From: Aliivibrio sifiae
GTDB lineage: Bacteria > Pseudomonadota > Gammaproteobacteria > Enterobacterales > Vibrionaceae
DNA: 64,000 nt
Assembly (NCBI RefSeq): GCF_002954705.1
Contig: NZ_MSCO01000001.1
Coordinates: 2,278,865-2,342,864 of the forward strand
Direction: 5' to 3'
Below are positions 41,421 through 51,913 of this stretch, in pieces. The notes beneath the pieces are model-generated. The model was not told where the DNA came from, ran no database searches, and saw only the letters and a list, made by a program, of their open reading frames with translations. Position 1 is the first letter of the stretch, and each line of letters opens with the position of its first letter. Made by a program: the position numbers and the translations under genes.

Positions 41421-42133
41421 TTTAGAATACTCCTTGTTCTTGGAAGAAATAGCTCCCTACTTTTGAGGGGCTTTCCGCCAAGATAAGGCTTTAAGGCTAT
41501 GCGTGTAAAGCGTTTTGCTGCTTTTAATTGTTCAGGAGTAACAAATCGACGTTCACTAATCGCAATTAATTCATTCCCTTTAAAGCTCATTAAAGGATCA
41601 TGTCTAATAGATGCCATAAAGCCTTTCTGCTCTCGATAACGATACGTCATCTCAGGAGAAACCATTTCACCACTACCAGCACAGTGTAAAAAATCTACAC
41701 CGTAGCCCATTGAAGATAACAAGGCTAATTCAAAACGACGCAAAGCTGGTTCAGGATTCTTAGTTTGAGCTAATTCTGTTAATGCGGTGAGATAATCAAG
41801 GAAAAGAGCTGGATATGGCGTTTCTTGTTCAATCACGCGTACAACAAGTTCGTTGATATACATGGCTGAGTATAAATTTATTCCAGTTAATGGGATTGCT
41901 AAGCTGATGCTTTCAGCTTGACGCAGTGTCCGCATCGAACCCTTACCTGACCATTTCATTAACAGTGGAGTAAATGCTTGCAGTACACCTTTTAAATTAG
42001 AACGCTTACTTCGCGCTCCTTTGGAGATAATAGATAAACGCCCATACTCTTCGCTAAACACATCTAAAATTAGACTGCTTTCACTATATGGTCTTCGGTG
42101 CAGGACAAAACAGCGTTGTAAGCCTTCTTCCAC
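41417..42133 (-). CDS. recO: recombination mediator RecO
   Basis: Loads RecA on SSB-coated DNA with RecR and RecF. The 238-residue protein has the N-terminal OB fold ([24 protein letters not shown]) and a helical C-terminal domain. In E. coli recO directly follows era; here the two are separated by 162 bp with a strong minus-strand terminator, so recO-pdxJ-acpS probably has a separate promoter or receives read-through only. Confidence 0.9.
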   Translation of the reverse strand: MEEGLQRCFVLHRRPYSESSLILDVFSEEYGRLSIISKGARSKRSNLKGVLQAFTPLLMKWSGKGSMRTLRQAESISLAIPLTGINLYSAMYINELVVRVIEQETPYPALFLDYLTALTELAQTKNPEPALRRFELALLSSMGYGVDFLHCAGSGEMVSPEMTYRYREQKGFMASIRHDPLMSFKGNELIAISERRFVTPEQLKAAKRFTRIALKPYLGGKPLKSRELFLPRTRSILK

Positions 42134-42217
42134 GTTTTTTACCTATTTAATTAATATACGCTCGCTAACAATAAAGCTTCGCTTCTAGAGACTATAAAAG
42201 ATCTCTTTCGTTATAAC

Positions 42218-42266
42218 AAAAAAATCCCAAACAACTTAAATTAATTCACTTAAGTTATTCAGGATC
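42218..42266 (-). terminator. strong terminator between era and recO
   Basis: A 16-position stem (42225-42240 with 42251-42266) pairs fully on the minus-strand RNA with three G/U wobbles, 10-nt loop, and is followed by seven Us (A-run at 42219-42225 on plus). The wobble pattern fits a minus-strand role only. Confidence 0.85.
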
Positions 42267-42295
42267 TAGCTCTTATAGTTTCTAGTTTCTAGAAA

Positions 42296-43261
42296 TTATA
42301 AATCGTCGATATAACCTAGAGAACGAAGTGCTCGCTCATCATCAGCCCAACCAGATTTAACTTTAACCCAAAGCTCTAAATACACTTTGCGATCAAATAA
42401 TTCTTCCATATCAATACGAGCTTCACGACCAATAACTTTGATCTTCTCGCCATTTTTACCAACAACCATTTTCTTCTGACCTAAACGCTCAACAAGAATT
42501 AGGCCATTAATATGGAAGCCATCCATCTTAGGGTTGTAATCAAAACGTTCAATTTCAACGGTTACTGAATATGGAAGCTCTTCACCCGTAAAACGCATTA
42601 GCTTTTCACGAATAATTTCAGACGCCATAAAACGTTGAGAACGGTCAGTCACGTACTCTTCTGGGAAGTGATGTACTGCTTTTGGTAAATGCTGACGAAC
42701 CAACTTTTGTACAAAATCAACGTTTGAGCCTGATTTTGCCGAGATTGGCACAACATCAACAAAGTCCATTTTCTCAGTCATGGTTTGAAGATGCTGCATA
42801 ACGTCATTTTTATCTTTAACGTTATCTACTTTGTTTACTAATAAAACCGTAGGGAACTCTGCTTTTTTCAGCTTGTTCAATACCATCTCATCATCTGGAG
42901 TCCAGTGTGTACCATCAACCAAGAATAAAACCAAGTTAACATCGCTCAATGATGAGTTTGCAGCTCGGTTCATTAAACGGTTAATCGCACGTTTTTCTTC
43001 AATGTGAAGCCCTGGAGTATCCACGTAAATTGCTTGGAAATCCCCATCTGTATCAACACCCATAATACGGTGACGAGTCGTTTGAGGTTTACGAGATGTT
43101 ATTGAAATTTTCTGACCCAAGATTTGGTTCAGAAGCGTAGATTTACCTACGTTTGGACGGCCAACAATAGCAATGAAGCCACAGTGCTGGTTGTCACTTG
43201 TTTCTGTTTTTTCTTCTGATGCGAAGTATGCATCTAGATCAAATTCTTTGTCATCTGACAT
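42296..43261 (-). CDS. era: GTPase Era
   Basis: Essential GTPase that binds 16S rRNA and helps 30S maturation. The 321 residues contain a 25-residue acidic N-terminal extension, the P-loop GRPNVGKST at 34-42, DTPG at about 79-82, NKVD at about 143-146, and a C-terminal KH domain (about 225-310) with GKNGEKIK. The start overlaps the rnc stop by one base, in line with the lepB-rnc-era operon. Confidence 0.96.
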   Translation of the reverse strand: MSDDKEFDLDAYFASEEKTETSDNQHCGFIAIVGRPNVGKSTLLNQILGQKISITSRKPQTTRHRIMGVDTDGDFQAIYVDTPGLHIEEKRAINRLMNRAANSSLSDVNLVLFLVDGTHWTPDDEMVLNKLKKAEFPTVLLVNKVDNVKDKNDVMQHLQTMTEKMDFVDVVPISAKSGSNVDFVQKLVRQHLPKAVHHFPEEYVTDRSQRFMASEIIREKLMRFTGEELPYSVTVEIERFDYNPKMDGFHINGLILVERLGQKKMVVGKNGEKIKVIGREARIDMEELFDRKVYLELWVKVKSGWADDERALRSLGYIDDL

Positions 43262-43932
43262 TAGTTTAGTTGTCCTAATGCTATGTCGGCAGCCGACTGT
43301 TCTGCCTTGCGGCGGCTGCTTCCTTTGCCGATAACAGGCTCATCCAAGCCTGCTACGATACATTCAATAGTGAACTCTTGATTATGAGCTTCACCTTTAA
43401 TTTTTGTTACCGTGTACGTTGGTAATGGTTTGCGACGACCTTGCAGATATTCTTGAAGACGGGTTTTAGGGTCTTTTTGAGAAACTCCAGGCTCAATAGA
43501 ATCAAGACGGGTTTTGTACCACGCTAAAATAATTTCACGAATGACTTCAGTATCACTGTCTAAATAAATCGCACCAATAATTGCTTCAACGGCATCAGCT
43601 AAAATTGAATCACGGCGGAAACCACCACTTTTCAATTCACCTGGACCTAAAAATAGGTAATCACCCAGTTGAAACTCACGACCTAATTCTGCCAATGTAT
43701 GGCCACGAACTAAGGTTGCACGCATGCGGCTCATGTCACCTTCGTCCACTTTAGGGAATCGGTGGTAAAGTTCATCAGCAACAACGAAGCTCAAAATTGA
43801 ATCACCAAGAAACTCTAAGCGTTCATTATGAGTACCATTAGCACTACGGTGTGTCAGTGCTAATTTTAGAAAATTTTCATCATTAAATTGATAGCCTATT
43901 TTCTTTTCTAGGCGTTGTAGTGGAGAATTCAT
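43261..43932 (-). CDS. rnc: ribonuclease III
   Basis: Cleaves double-stranded RNA, including rRNA precursors. The 223-residue protein carries the signature [13 protein letters not shown] at 36-48 with catalytic acidic residues, a second acidic cluster near DAVEAIIGA, and a C-terminal double-stranded-RNA-binding domain (about 152-222). It starts 10 nt behind lepB. Confidence 0.96.
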   Translation of the reverse strand: MNSPLQRLEKKIGYQFNDENFLKLALTHRSANGTHNERLEFLGDSILSFVVADELYHRFPKVDEGDMSRMRATLVRGHTLAELGREFQLGDYLFLGPGELKSGGFRRDSILADAVEAIIGAIYLDSDTEVIREIILAWYKTRLDSIEPGVSQKDPKTRLQEYLQGRRKPLPTYTVTKIKGEAHNQEFTIECIVAGLDEPVIGKGSSRRKAEQSAADIALGQLN

Positions 43933-43942
43933 ATTAGTTCAA

Positions 43943-44845
43943 TCAGTCTATGCCACCGATGCGGTTAAAACGCACACCAGTAGGAATAAAGGAAGGTAGC
44001 ACGCTATCGCTACCACGTTCAAATTCAAAGCTGATCCAGATCCCGACCGCTTTACCCACTAAGTTCGCTTCAGGTACAAAACCCCAATAACGACTGTCGG
44101 CACTGTTGTCACGATTATCGCCCATTACAAAGTAGTTTCCTTCCGGAACAACCCATTCGTTGTAACCTGGTCTTGGTTGATACATAGACACACGATCAGA
44201 TCTCATTGGGTTAACCAAAATATTATGCGTAGTATCTTTCGCTAACTGTTCGGTATATTGAACTAAATTAGTGCGATCTTGCATAAATTCACTGTCTTTC
44301 ATGTTCGTTAACGGGATGATATTACACTTGCTTTCACCCTTTGGTTTTATACATAACTGCTTCGAAGAGCTATAGATAACAGTATCACCTGGTTCACCTA
44401 CTACACGTTTAATATAGTCGATATTTGGTTGAGGTGGATATTTAAAAACAACAACATCACCACGCTCAGGCTTACCCATGTCTACAAGTTGTGTACGCCA
44501 AACAGGATCTTTAATTCCATAAGAGAATTTTTCGACCAAGATAAAATCACCGACTAAAAGCGTCGGCATCATCGAACCGGATGGGATCTGGAACGGCTCA
44601 TAAATAAATGAGCGCAACACTAAAACAAGGCCAATCACTGGAAAAATAGAAACAGATTGCTCTATCCACGCAGGTTGTGGAGCAACTTTTGCAAGTGTTG
44701 CTTCGTCAACTTGTCCATTCGCTTGCGCACTTGCTGCTGCAATTTTTTGCTTGCGCTTTCGTGCCAATACGAATTTATCAATAGCCCAAATAACACCAGT
44801 AAATAGAGTTACAAGAACTAAAATCAGTGAAAAAGTGTTCGCCAT
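43943..44845 (-). CDS. lepB: signal peptidase I LepB
   Basis: Removes signal peptides from exported proteins at the outer face of the inner membrane. The 300 residues have TM1 (about 4-22), a cytoplasmic loop, TM2 (about 62-80) and the catalytic Ser91 (PSGSMMPTL) and Lys146 (YIKRVVGEPGD), numbered as in E. coli apart from one residue, followed by GDNRDNSADSRYWGFV. Located between lepA and rnc. Confidence 0.96.
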   Translation of the reverse strand: MANTFSLILVLVTLFTGVIWAIDKFVLARKRKQKIAAASAQANGQVDEATLAKVAPQPAWIEQSVSIFPVIGLVLVLRSFIYEPFQIPSGSMMPTLLVGDFILVEKFSYGIKDPVWRTQLVDMGKPERGDVVVFKYPPQPNIDYIKRVVGEPGDTVIYSSSKQLCIKPKGESKCNIIPLTNMKDSEFMQDRTNLVQYTEQLAKDTTHNILVNPMRSDRVSMYQPRPGYNEWVVPEGNYFVMGDNRDNSADSRYWGFVPEANLVGKAVGIWISFEFERGSDSVLPSFIPTGVRFNRIGGID

Positions 44846-44875
44846 TTCATTCCCTTAAGTTAAGTGTTGCAATAA

Positions 44876-44912
44876 CAAAGAAAGCGAAGACCATTGATCA
44901 TCGCTTTCTTTG
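44876..44912 (-). promoter_or_regulatory. 12-bp stem-loop between lepA and lepB
   Basis: Perfect arms CAAAGAAAGCGA (44876-44887) and TCGCTTTCTTTG (44901-44912) with a 13-nt loop. No clear U-tract follows on the minus strand. It is probably a partial terminator or mRNA-processing site within the operon. Confidence 0.5.
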
Positions 44913-44963
44913 AGCTGTAATAAAGCTTAGTTTACTTCACTCTGAAGCATCAGGTGTTGTAAA

Positions 44964-46757
44964 TTAATCTTTACCTACATGAAGAATCGCAAGGAAAGCT
45001 TCTTGAGGTAATTCAACATTACCAATCTGCTTCATACGTTTCTTACCTTCTTTTTGCTTCTTCAACAGCTTCTTCTTACGGCTGATATCGCCACCGTAAC
45101 ATTTTGCGATTACGTTTTTACGTAATTGCTTAACTGTTGAACGCGCAATAATATGAGCACCAATCGCAGCTTGAATAGCAATATCAAACATTTGACGAGG
45201 GATGAATTCTTTCATCTTCTCAACCAACAAACGGCCACGGCTTTGTGCATTTTCATGGTGAGTAATGATCGCTAATGCGTCAACTCTATCACCATTGATC
45301 AATACATCTACACGCACCATGTTAGATACTTCATAGCGTTGGAAATTATAATCAAGTGATGCATAACCACGAGAGGTCGACTTCAAGCGGTCAAAGAAAT
45401 CTAAGACTACTTCAGACATAGGAACATCATAGGTCAATGCAACTTGATTGCCGTGATATACCATATCAACTTGAACACCACGTTTTTCAACACACAGTGT
45501 AATTACATTACCTAAGTACTCAGCTGGAACTAGAATATTACAACGAGCGATAGGTTCACGAATTTCTTCTAAGTCGTTTACTGCTGGTAATTTTGATGGA
45601 CTATCTACGTACAGTAAATCACCGTTATTCAAAACAACTTCATAAACAACCGTTGGTGCTGTTGTGATTAGATCCAGATCGTACTCACGCTCTAGACGTT
45701 CTTGGATAATCTCCATGTGAAGCATTCCAAGGAAGCCACAACGGAAACCAAAACCAAGTGCTGCTGAGCTTTCTGGTTCATAGAAAAGCGACGCATCATT
45801 TAGACTTAATTTACCTAGTGCATCACGGAAGTTTTCATAATCATCAGAAGAAACAGGGAACAGACCTGCATATACCTGTGGTTTCACTTTTTGGAAACCC
45901 GGTAGGCGTTCTTCACACCCGCCTTTAGCGTGTGTTAGCGTATCACCTACTGGTGCGCCTAGGATGTCTTTAATACCACAAACCACCCAGCCAACTTCAC
46001 CGGTATTTAGTCCATCAGTATCAATTTGTTTTGGCGTAAAGATACCAATGCGATCAATACCCCAAACTTGGCCTGTACTCATTACTTTGATTTTGTCATT
46101 TTTCTTTAGTGAGCCGTGTTTAACTCGAACTAAAGAAACAACACCTAAGTAGTTATCAAACCATGAATCAATAATCAGGGCTTGTGTTGGGCCTTCAGGA
46201 TCACCTTCTGGTGCTGGAATTGACTTAACGATAGTTTCAAGAACTTCATCAACGCCTAAACCTGTTTTTGCAGAACAACGCGTTGCTTCCATCGCGTCAA
46301 TGCCCACAATTTCTTCAATTTCTTCTGCAACACGCTCTGGATCAGCAGCAGGTAAATCAATCTTATTTAAGATTGGCACTACTTCTAGGTCCATTTCGAT
46401 TGCTGTATAACAGTTTGCTAGCGTTTGAGCTTCAACGCCTTGGCCTGCATCGACTACCAATAATGCGCCTTCACAAGCAGCAAGTGAACGCGATACTTCG
46501 TATGAGAAGTCAACATGTCCAGGAGTATCGATGAAGTTTAGTTGATAGGTTTCACCATCTTTTGCCGTATAGTCTAGAGTTACACTCTGGGCTTTAATAG
46601 TAATACCACGTTCACGTTCTAGATCCATTGAATCAAGAACTTGTGCGGCCATTTCACGGTCTGACAGGCCACCACAAACTTGGATTAGGCGGTCAGATAG
46701 TGTTGATTTACCGTGATCGATATGGGCAATAATAGAAAAATTACGAATATGCTTCAT
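44964..46757 (-). CDS. lepA: elongation factor 4 (LepA)
   Basis: Ribosome-associated GTPase that back-translocates or aids ribosome assembly. Its 597 residues include the G domain (AHIDHGKST from residue 11, DTPGH near 77, NKID near 131), domains II, III and V of EF-G type, and the LepA-specific C-terminal domain. It is the first gene of lepA-lepB-rnc-era, with a hairpin between it and lepB, and lies 89 nt behind rseC. Confidence 0.97.
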   Translation of the reverse strand: MKHIRNFSIIAHIDHGKSTLSDRLIQVCGGLSDREMAAQVLDSMDLERERGITIKAQSVTLDYTAKDGETYQLNFIDTPGHVDFSYEVSRSLAACEGALLVVDAGQGVEAQTLANCYTAIEMDLEVVPILNKIDLPAADPERVAEEIEEIVGIDAMEATRCSAKTGLGVDEVLETIVKSIPAPEGDPEGPTQALIIDSWFDNYLGVVSLVRVKHGSLKKNDKIKVMSTGQVWGIDRIGIFTPKQIDTDGLNTGEVGWVVCGIKDILGAPVGDTLTHAKGGCEERLPGFQKVKPQVYAGLFPVSSDDYENFRDALGKLSLNDASLFYEPESSAALGFGFRCGFLGMLHMEIIQERLEREYDLDLITTAPTVVYEVVLNNGDLLYVDSPSKLPAVNDLEEIREPIARCNILVPAEYLGNVITLCVEKRGVQVDMVYHGNQVALTYDVPMSEVVLDFFDRLKSTSRGYASLDYNFQRYEVSNMVRVDVLINGDRVDALAIITHHENAQSRGRLLVEKMKEFIPRQMFDIAIQAAIGAHIIARSTVKQLRKNVIAKCYGGDISRKKKLLKKQKEGKKRMKQIGNVELPQEAFLAILHVGKD

Positions 46758-46846
46758 GAATGACGTGACAAACTCAATTAGTTAATGGGATTGGATCGTG
46801 AGATCAAGTAATGGGATTCTACCCAATTTCCTCGCAAGTCGCTATC

Positions 46847-47332
46847 TTATCCTGCAGCATTTACTGAGATAGTGTCAGAAATGGTCTCACCAAGGACTCG
46901 GACTAGGCTAACTTGTTGTTCTGTGTTCTGTTCAATACGATGAGAAAGACGTTTTGCAAAAAAATACCCTCCCCATGCTGAGAGTCCAGAAATCATAATG
47001 GTAATGGCTTCTCCCATTCCAATTAATGGAGAGATTAACCATTCTGAAAACAACGCGCCGAACAAAAGAAAAAACAGAGGTACTAAATAAACAATTGCGG
47101 CAGATTGCAGTAAATTTTTTTCTGGCAATCCAATTTCAACCATTTGCCCTACTGTCAATTTTTTATCCGTATGAAAAGCCCAGTGATGAACTTTTCCCGG
47201 AAGTACCTTAGAAACGATACCTGTGCCGCATGAATCTTTCGATGAGCAATGGTTACAGCTGCTTTTTTTTTGGCAACCAACCACTACTATATCGTCTTGA
47301 ATATCAAGTACCGTTGCTAGTGCTGTCATCAT
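46847..47332 (-). CDS. rseC: SoxR-reducing/sigma-E system protein RseC
   Basis: Inner-membrane protein of the rpoE operon; the E. coli protein affects SoxR reduction and modestly sigma-E activity. It has 161 residues with a cysteine cluster near residues 20-35 (CQKKSSCNHCSSKDSCG) that may hold a metal or Fe-S centre, followed by two membrane segments (about 78-97 and 105-125). Lies 5 nt behind rseB. Confidence 0.88.
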   Translation of the reverse strand: MMTALATVLDIQDDIVVVGCQKKSSCNHCSSKDSCGTGIVSKVLPGKVHHWAFHTDKKLTVGQMVEIGLPEKNLLQSAAIVYLVPLFFLLFGALFSEWLISPLIGMGEAITIMISGLSAWGGYFFAKRLSHRIEQNTEQQVSLVRVLGETISDTISVNAAG

Positions 47333-47337
47333 AAGCG

Positions 47338-48315
47338 CTACTTACTCTCACTTTTTAGTACTGGCATGTTAAATACCACAGACTCTGCAATGCGCTTTGC
47401 CGTTAATGGTGGAATATCACCAACGACGCTAATTTCATAATCACCCTGAATATAGCTGTAGAGTGAACGTCTGCCTTGACGGATTGACTGCTCTTTATTA
47501 CTTAACTTATCGGCCTCAGAAATATAGACAGAAAAATTAAATAAGCCATCAGAATACATATTACTCTCAACTGAACGTTGATTCATTGCTAAGCGATAGC
47601 GATTAAAATGAACATCTTTAAATCCATTAGGAAGCCAGTTTACCTCCCATGCAGACTTCTCTCCGGTCACAGCAGGAAGAGGCAGTACTTTAGGTAATTC
47701 AGCATCACCCAAGCGTTGCTTCATATATTCTGCTATTTGCTCATTCACCGTATATGAAATAACGCGATACTGTTCAATAATATCCCCTTCACGACTCACT
47801 AAGTCAGTTCGTAATGGTAATTTACTGCGTTCATCAATCCAGACAATGTAGGAATAACGATTGCCATCTCGTGAAACAATACGAACAACCTGAGCCGGTG
47901 CCCCTGCTTCTCTCGCTCTACCCATTGAGACAAAATCATAATATTCCTTTAGTAAAGCAACGTCTTTATGTAACAAAGGAATAACTGGAGCAACAATCGC
48001 TTCAGACTTAATCGTAAAAGGTTTATTACCTTGCTCTAAATAGGTAATTTCATCATTCCTACGGATAACCTCCCTCATAGAACCACTCAAATAAACAAGA
48101 TGAGAAAGGGTCATTTTGTCTAAATGAGAGTGACGATACATAAATGGTTCTATGCTATTTTGCTTAACTCTAATATAGGAAAGCTCATAGTTTAACTTGT
48201 GGCTTGCCTCTCCCATTTGATGCAACAAAGCCTCAGCAGAAGGCGCATCTTCGGCTGAGGCTAATATTGGGAGGAAGCTGACCAAGGCAATAAAGCTGAT
48301 CAGGATACGTTTCAT
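47338..48315 (-). CDS. rseB: sigma-E regulatory protein RseB
   Basis: Periplasmic sensor that binds RseA and slows its cleavage by DegS; it responds to lipopolysaccharide intermediates. The 325-residue chain has a signal peptide (about 1-22, ending ASA), a lipoprotein-carrier-like N-terminal domain and a smaller C-terminal domain. The start overlaps the rseA stop by one base. Its place between rseA and rseC is the usual one. Confidence 0.92.
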   Translation of the reverse strand: MKRILISFIALVSFLPILASAEDAPSAEALLHQMGEASHKLNYELSYIRVKQNSIEPFMYRHSHLDKMTLSHLVYLSGSMREVIRRNDEITYLEQGNKPFTIKSEAIVAPVIPLLHKDVALLKEYYDFVSMGRAREAGAPAQVVRIVSRDGNRYSYIVWIDERSKLPLRTDLVSREGDIIEQYRVISYTVNEQIAEYMKQRLGDAELPKVLPLPAVTGEKSAWEVNWLPNGFKDVHFNRYRLAMNQRSVESNMYSDGLFNFSVYISEADKLSNKEQSIRQGRRSLYSYIQGDYEISVVGDIPPLTAKRIAESVVFNMPVLKSESK

Positions 48316-48944
48316 TATTCTGCCAATAGTGTATTTGTCTCTAATAGATTGCGATCAATCGAACCATCGTGAGCATTCAAACGAAGTTGCAATTCATAAT
48401 CTTGCAGCATCGCATTGATACGTTTACGCTGTTCCATTACATCAGCTTCTGTTGATGTTTTCTTAACTAAAGAATCACGCGTTAAGCTCACTGGTTCAGC
48501 CGTTCCACTAAAGGGAATGGTATCGAGAACTTGTATATCACCACTAGTAGCAGGAATCACACCAGAGTCAGCACCGTTATATTGTTGAACACCAACAATA
48601 ACAACTAAAGAAAAACAGGCTGCCATCGCTACTTGGCTAAATTGTGTCATCCAACTTGGTAATGTCTTCTTTGCTTCACTAGGTGTTGGTTGTGAAGGCA
48701 TGAAATCCGTCACAGTATCATTCATTTGATGAACAGGTTCATCTTCAAGAGCAAGTGCGACATTTGCTGCAATATTCCATTCATTGCTAGCAGGTGCATC
48801 CCCCCTCATTACATCACCAATTAAATGGTAATTTTTCCAGGCTTCTGCATTTTCAGGTTGCGATAACGATTCGATGAACGCATTGTCCATCTCTTCATTA
48901 TCAATAAAAGCAGAAATTTGTTCTTTATCAGTCATTGTCTTCAC
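48315..48944 (-). CDS. rseA: anti-sigma-E factor RseA
   Basis: Inner-membrane anti-sigma factor that holds RpoE at the membrane until DegS/RseP proteolysis. The 209 residues comprise a cytoplasmic sigma-binding domain (about 1-75, with NAEAWKNYHLIGDVMRG), a membrane segment (about 107-124, AMAACFSLVVIVGV) and a periplasmic tail rich in polar residues that would carry the DegS site and the RseB-binding region. It lies 21 nt behind rpoE. Confidence 0.93.
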   Translation of the reverse strand: MKTMTDKEQISAFIDNEEMDNAFIESLSQPENAEAWKNYHLIGDVMRGDAPASNEWNIAANVALALEDEPVHQMNDTVTDFMPSQPTPSEAKKTLPSWMTQFSQVAMAACFSLVVIVGVQQYNGADSGVIPATSGDIQVLDTIPFSGTAEPVSLTRDSLVKKTSTEADVMEQRKRINAMLQDYELQLRLNAHDGSIDRNLLETNTLLAE

Positions 48945-48965
48945 CGTTTGACCGTTGGAAAATAA

Positions 48966-49544
48966 TTAACGCTGCACTAGCGGTTGGATCTTTTTCTCAA
49001 CAACTTCACGAGCTCGGAAGATACGAGAACGAACCGTACCAACCGGACACTCCATTACAGCAGCAATTTCTTCATAACTTAAACCTTCTAGTTCTCGTAA
49101 CGTAATTGCTGTTTTTAAATCTTCAGGTAAACCATCAATTGTCGAAAATACAATTTGTCGTAATTCTTCCGTCAATGATAAGTTTTCTGGATTAGTGATC
49201 TCTTTTAATGCACTATCGCCGTCATAATATTCGGCTTCTTCAGCATCAACATCCGATGCTGGCGGTCTACGTCCTTGGGCGACAAGATAGTTCTTAGCTG
49301 TATTTACTGCTATACGATACAACCAAGTGTAAAATGCACTGTCCCCTCGAAAGGTTGGTAACGCACGATACGCTTTAATAAACGCCTCTTGCGCCACATC
49401 TGGCACATCACCACTATTTTTCACGTAACGAGCAACAAGGTTGCATACTTTGTTTTGGTACTTAATCACCAAATGATTAAACGCTTGCTTATCGCCACGC
49501 TGAACACGCTCAATTAAAACCTGATCTGTTAACTGCTCACTCAT
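48966..49544 (-). CDS. rpoE: extracytoplasmic stress sigma factor RpoE
   Basis: ECF sigma factor for envelope stress. I start at ATG 49544 (192 residues, MSEQLTDQVLIERVQRGD), identical in pattern to E. coli RpoE; an ATG at 49562 would add six residues and cannot be excluded, because GGAG lies 11 nt from the chosen start. Sigma-2 (DVPDVAQEAFIKAYRALPTFRGDSAFYTWLYRIA) and sigma-4 (LEGLSYEEIAAVMECPVGTVRSRIFRAR) are clear. A sigma-E-type promoter about 100 bp upstream indicates autoregulation. Confidence 0.96.
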   Translation of the reverse strand: MSEQLTDQVLIERVQRGDKQAFNHLVIKYQNKVCNLVARYVKNSGDVPDVAQEAFIKAYRALPTFRGDSAFYTWLYRIAVNTAKNYLVAQGRRPPASDVDAEEAEYYDGDSALKEITNPENLSLTEELRQIVFSTIDGLPEDLKTAITLRELEGLSYEEIAAVMECPVGTVRSRIFRAREVVEKKIQPLVQR

Positions 49545-49651
49545 TGGAGCGGGTACTCCCATGTTATTCTTCTTAGATGCGCATTAAGTTTACATTACGC
49601 AATAGCTAATCACTTAAATTTAGCTATATCACAATTAACTTGAGCACTATG

Positions 49652-49679
49652 TATGAGTTTCTAATATCTAGAAAGTTCC
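49652..49679 (-). promoter_or_regulatory. sigma-E autoregulatory promoter of rpoE
   Basis: On the minus strand GGAACTT (49679-49673), a 16-nt spacer, and TCATA (49656-49652). It agrees with the ECF sigma-E consensus GGAACTT-N15/16-TCAAA, and start would be near 49645, giving a leader of roughly 100 nt. Confidence 0.75.
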
Positions 49680-49799
49680 TTTATTATTACATTTTTTTAT
49701 CAATTTAATAGTTCCATGATTAACTTTAAGACTTCTATACGGTTTTTATGGCCTATTTTCTATTTTTTATTCTTGATATTTAAGATTCCACCTCAAAAT

Positions 49800-49829
49800 A
49801 TGACGCAATCTCATAGATTCTGGTAAAAT
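49800..49829 (+). promoter_or_regulatory. promoter candidate of nadB
   Basis: ATGACG (49800-49805), 18-nt spacer, TAAAAT (49824-49829). It is a moderate sigma-70-type match. The remaining rpoE-nadB interval (49545-49860) is AT-rich, without a gene, and holds this and the sigma-E promoter. Confidence 0.4.
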
Positions 49830-49860
49830 ACTCAGATAATCACAGGATAATGATGAATAT

Positions 49861-51480
49861 ATGAACATAACCAATGAACACAGTTGTGACGTTTTAGTCA
49901 TAGGTAGTGGTGCTGCTGGTCTTTCACTTGCACTTAGAGTCGCACCACATGGAAAGGTGATCGTTTTAAGTAAGGGGCCTCGTAATGAAGGCTCGACCTA
50001 TTACGCTCAAGGGGGCATTGCTGCCGTATTTGATGAAAGCGATACGGTTGAATCTCATGTTAATGACACTCTTGTCGCTGGCGCACACATCTGCGATAAA
50101 GACGTAGTTACCTTCATTGCTGAAAATGCAAAGCATTGCGTTCAATGGTTAATCGATGGTGGTGTTCCTTTTGATCATGATGATGAAAAAGAAATCGACA
50201 TCTCAGATCCTAAATTTCATTTAACTCGTGAAGGCGGCCATAGCCATCGTCGTATTCTGCATGCTGCAGATGCAACGGGTAAAGCGATGCAAACCTCGCT
50301 ACAAGATAATGTTGTGAATCACCCTAATATCTCTATCTTTGAGCGCCATAATGCGCTTGATTTAATCACTGAAGATAAAATTGGCGGTGATGCAGATAAA
50401 GTCGTTGGTGCCTATATTTGGAACCGTGATGCCGAGCATGTTGAAACCGTTCGCGCTAAATTTGTTATTTTAGCCACAGGTGGGGCTTCTAAGGTTTACC
50501 AATATACCTCTAATCCTGACGTATCTTCAGGTGATGGCATAGCAATGGCATGGCGTGCAGGTTGTCGAGTTGCAAATTTAGAATTTAATCAGTTCCACCC
50601 GACTTGCTTATTCCATCCAGACGCTCGTAACTTCTTAATGACAGAAGCATTACGTGGTGAAGGCGCTTATTTACGTCGCCCTGACGGTACTTGCTTTATG
50701 CCTGATTTTGATGAGCGTGGTGAATTAGCTCCTCGTGATGTTGTAGCGCGCGCAATCGACTTTGAGATGAAACGTTTAGGCGCTGACTGCATGTATTTAG
50801 ACATCAGCCACAAGCCAGTCGATTTTATTCATCATCATTTTCCTACCATTAATGAAAAATTACTTTCATTTGGTATTGATATGACGAAAGAGCCAATCCC
50901 AATTGTTCCTGCAGCCCATTACACTTGTGGCGGTGTCATGGTTGATAAACAAGGCCAAACGGATATTGATGGCTTATTTGCGATTGGGGAAGTAAGTTAC
51001 ACAGGTCTTCACGGAGCCAACCGATTAGCATCAAATTCATTGTTAGAGTGCGTTGTTTATGCGTGGTCTGCTGCTGAATACATCATCAAAGACATGGAAA
51101 ATCGAGAACTACCACCGTCATTACCAGCATGGGATGAGAGTCAGGTTGAATGCTCAGATGAAGAAGTAGTAATTCAGCATAACTGGCATGAATTACGCTT
51201 ATTTATGTGGGATTACATGGGAATAGTTCGTACAGACAAGCGTCTAGAGCGAGCACTTCGCCGTATTCAACTACTGAAGCAAGAAACACACGATTATTAT
51301 AGTAACTTCCGTGTATCTAATAACTTAATTGAATTACGTAATTTATTAGACGTCTCTGAATTGATGGTTCGTTGTGCGATGGAGCGTAAAGAAAGTTGTG
51401 GTCTTCATTACACTCTAGATTACCCAGAAGCTTTAGAAGAATCAGGCCCTACGATTTTAGCGCCAAAAGACTTTAAATAG
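49861..51480 (+). CDS. nadB: L-aspartate oxidase NadB
   Basis: Flavoenzyme that oxidises L-aspartate to iminoaspartate, the first step of NAD synthesis. The 539 residues hold the FAD motif [13 protein letters not shown] near 14-26, [20 protein letters not shown] with active-site His and Arg, [25 protein letters not shown] and the C-terminal helical domain. It is divergent from rpoE as in E. coli. Succinate dehydrogenase flavoproteins are relatives, but the motifs and neighbourhood fit NadB. Confidence 0.96.
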   Translation: MNITNEHSCDVLVIGSGAAGLSLALRVAPHGKVIVLSKGPRNEGSTYYAQGGIAAVFDESDTVESHVNDTLVAGAHICDKDVVTFIAENAKHCVQWLIDGGVPFDHDDEKEIDISDPKFHLTREGGHSHRRILHAADATGKAMQTSLQDNVVNHPNISIFERHNALDLITEDKIGGDADKVVGAYIWNRDAEHVETVRAKFVILATGGASKVYQYTSNPDVSSGDGIAMAWRAGCRVANLEFNQFHPTCLFHPDARNFLMTEALRGEGAYLRRPDGTCFMPDFDERGELAPRDVVARAIDFEMKRLGADCMYLDISHKPVDFIHHHFPTINEKLLSFGIDMTKEPIPIVPAAHYTCGGVMVDKQGQTDIDGLFAIGEVSYTGLHGANRLASNSLLECVVYAWSAAEYIIKDMENRELPPSLPAWDESQVECSDEEVVIQHNWHELRLFMWDYMGIVRTDKRLERALRRIQLLKQETHDYYSNFRVSNNLIELRNLLDVSELMVRCAMERKESCGLHYTLDYPEALEESGPTILAPKDFK

Positions 51481-51520
51481 AGTATTTGAATAAACAATAT
51501 CAACACTAGCTATTGTTTAA

Positions 51521-51913
51521 TTACCTTAAAAGCACCATTAATTGATGGTGCTTTTTTGTATCTATTGCATCGCTAAACAGATAAAAATAATGACCCGCAT
51601 ACGCATTTTTCGCGTAAATAACACTCAAACATCGACTTAACCAAAATACCCTAATAACAACCCAATCACGGTGGTCATCAGATTCTTTATCGGTAAATGT
51701 ATATGTACCTTGCAACTCTAAAAGAGAATGATAAATAAGAGTAAGATGTTCGCAGCTATAATAGAAAAGGTAAGGCAATAAAGGGAATGGAATAATATCT
51801 AACAATAACATCGCCCACCCAGCGCACAGATAACAACCATGCAAAGTAAGATAGGCGACATTAGAAAAGTTAAGGGTTACCTTAACGGAGTTTACTGAGG
51901 TTATGCTCAACAA
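51521..51913 (-). CDS. ygfX: YgfX/CptA-like inner-membrane protein
   Basis: A 130-residue protein with two adjacent membrane segments (about 19-36 and 37-55) and a C-terminal cytoplasmic part with DWVVIRVFWLSRCLSV, resembling E. coli YgfX (CptA), which forms a pair with SdhE and has been described as a membrane toxin acting on the cytoskeleton. It overlaps the sdhE end by 32 nt and must start at a TTG codon (51913 or 51910), for lack of ATG or GTG upstream. Its last codons run over the nadB terminator hairpin. Sequence similarity to YgfX is weak, so the call rests partly on position. Confidence 0.6.
   Translation of the reverse strand: MLSITSVNSVKVTLNFSNVAYLTLHGCYLCAGWAMLLLDIIPFPLLPYLFYYSCEHLTLIYHSLLELQGTYTFTDKESDDHRDWVVIRVFWLSRCLSVIYAKNAYAGHYFYLFSDAIDTKKHHQLMVLLR
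51529..51556 (+). terminator. terminator of nadB
   Basis: AAAGCACCAT (51529-51538) pairs with ATGGTGCTTT (51545-51554), 6-nt loop, followed by Ts. It overlaps the 3' end of convergent ygfX. Confidence 0.8.
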
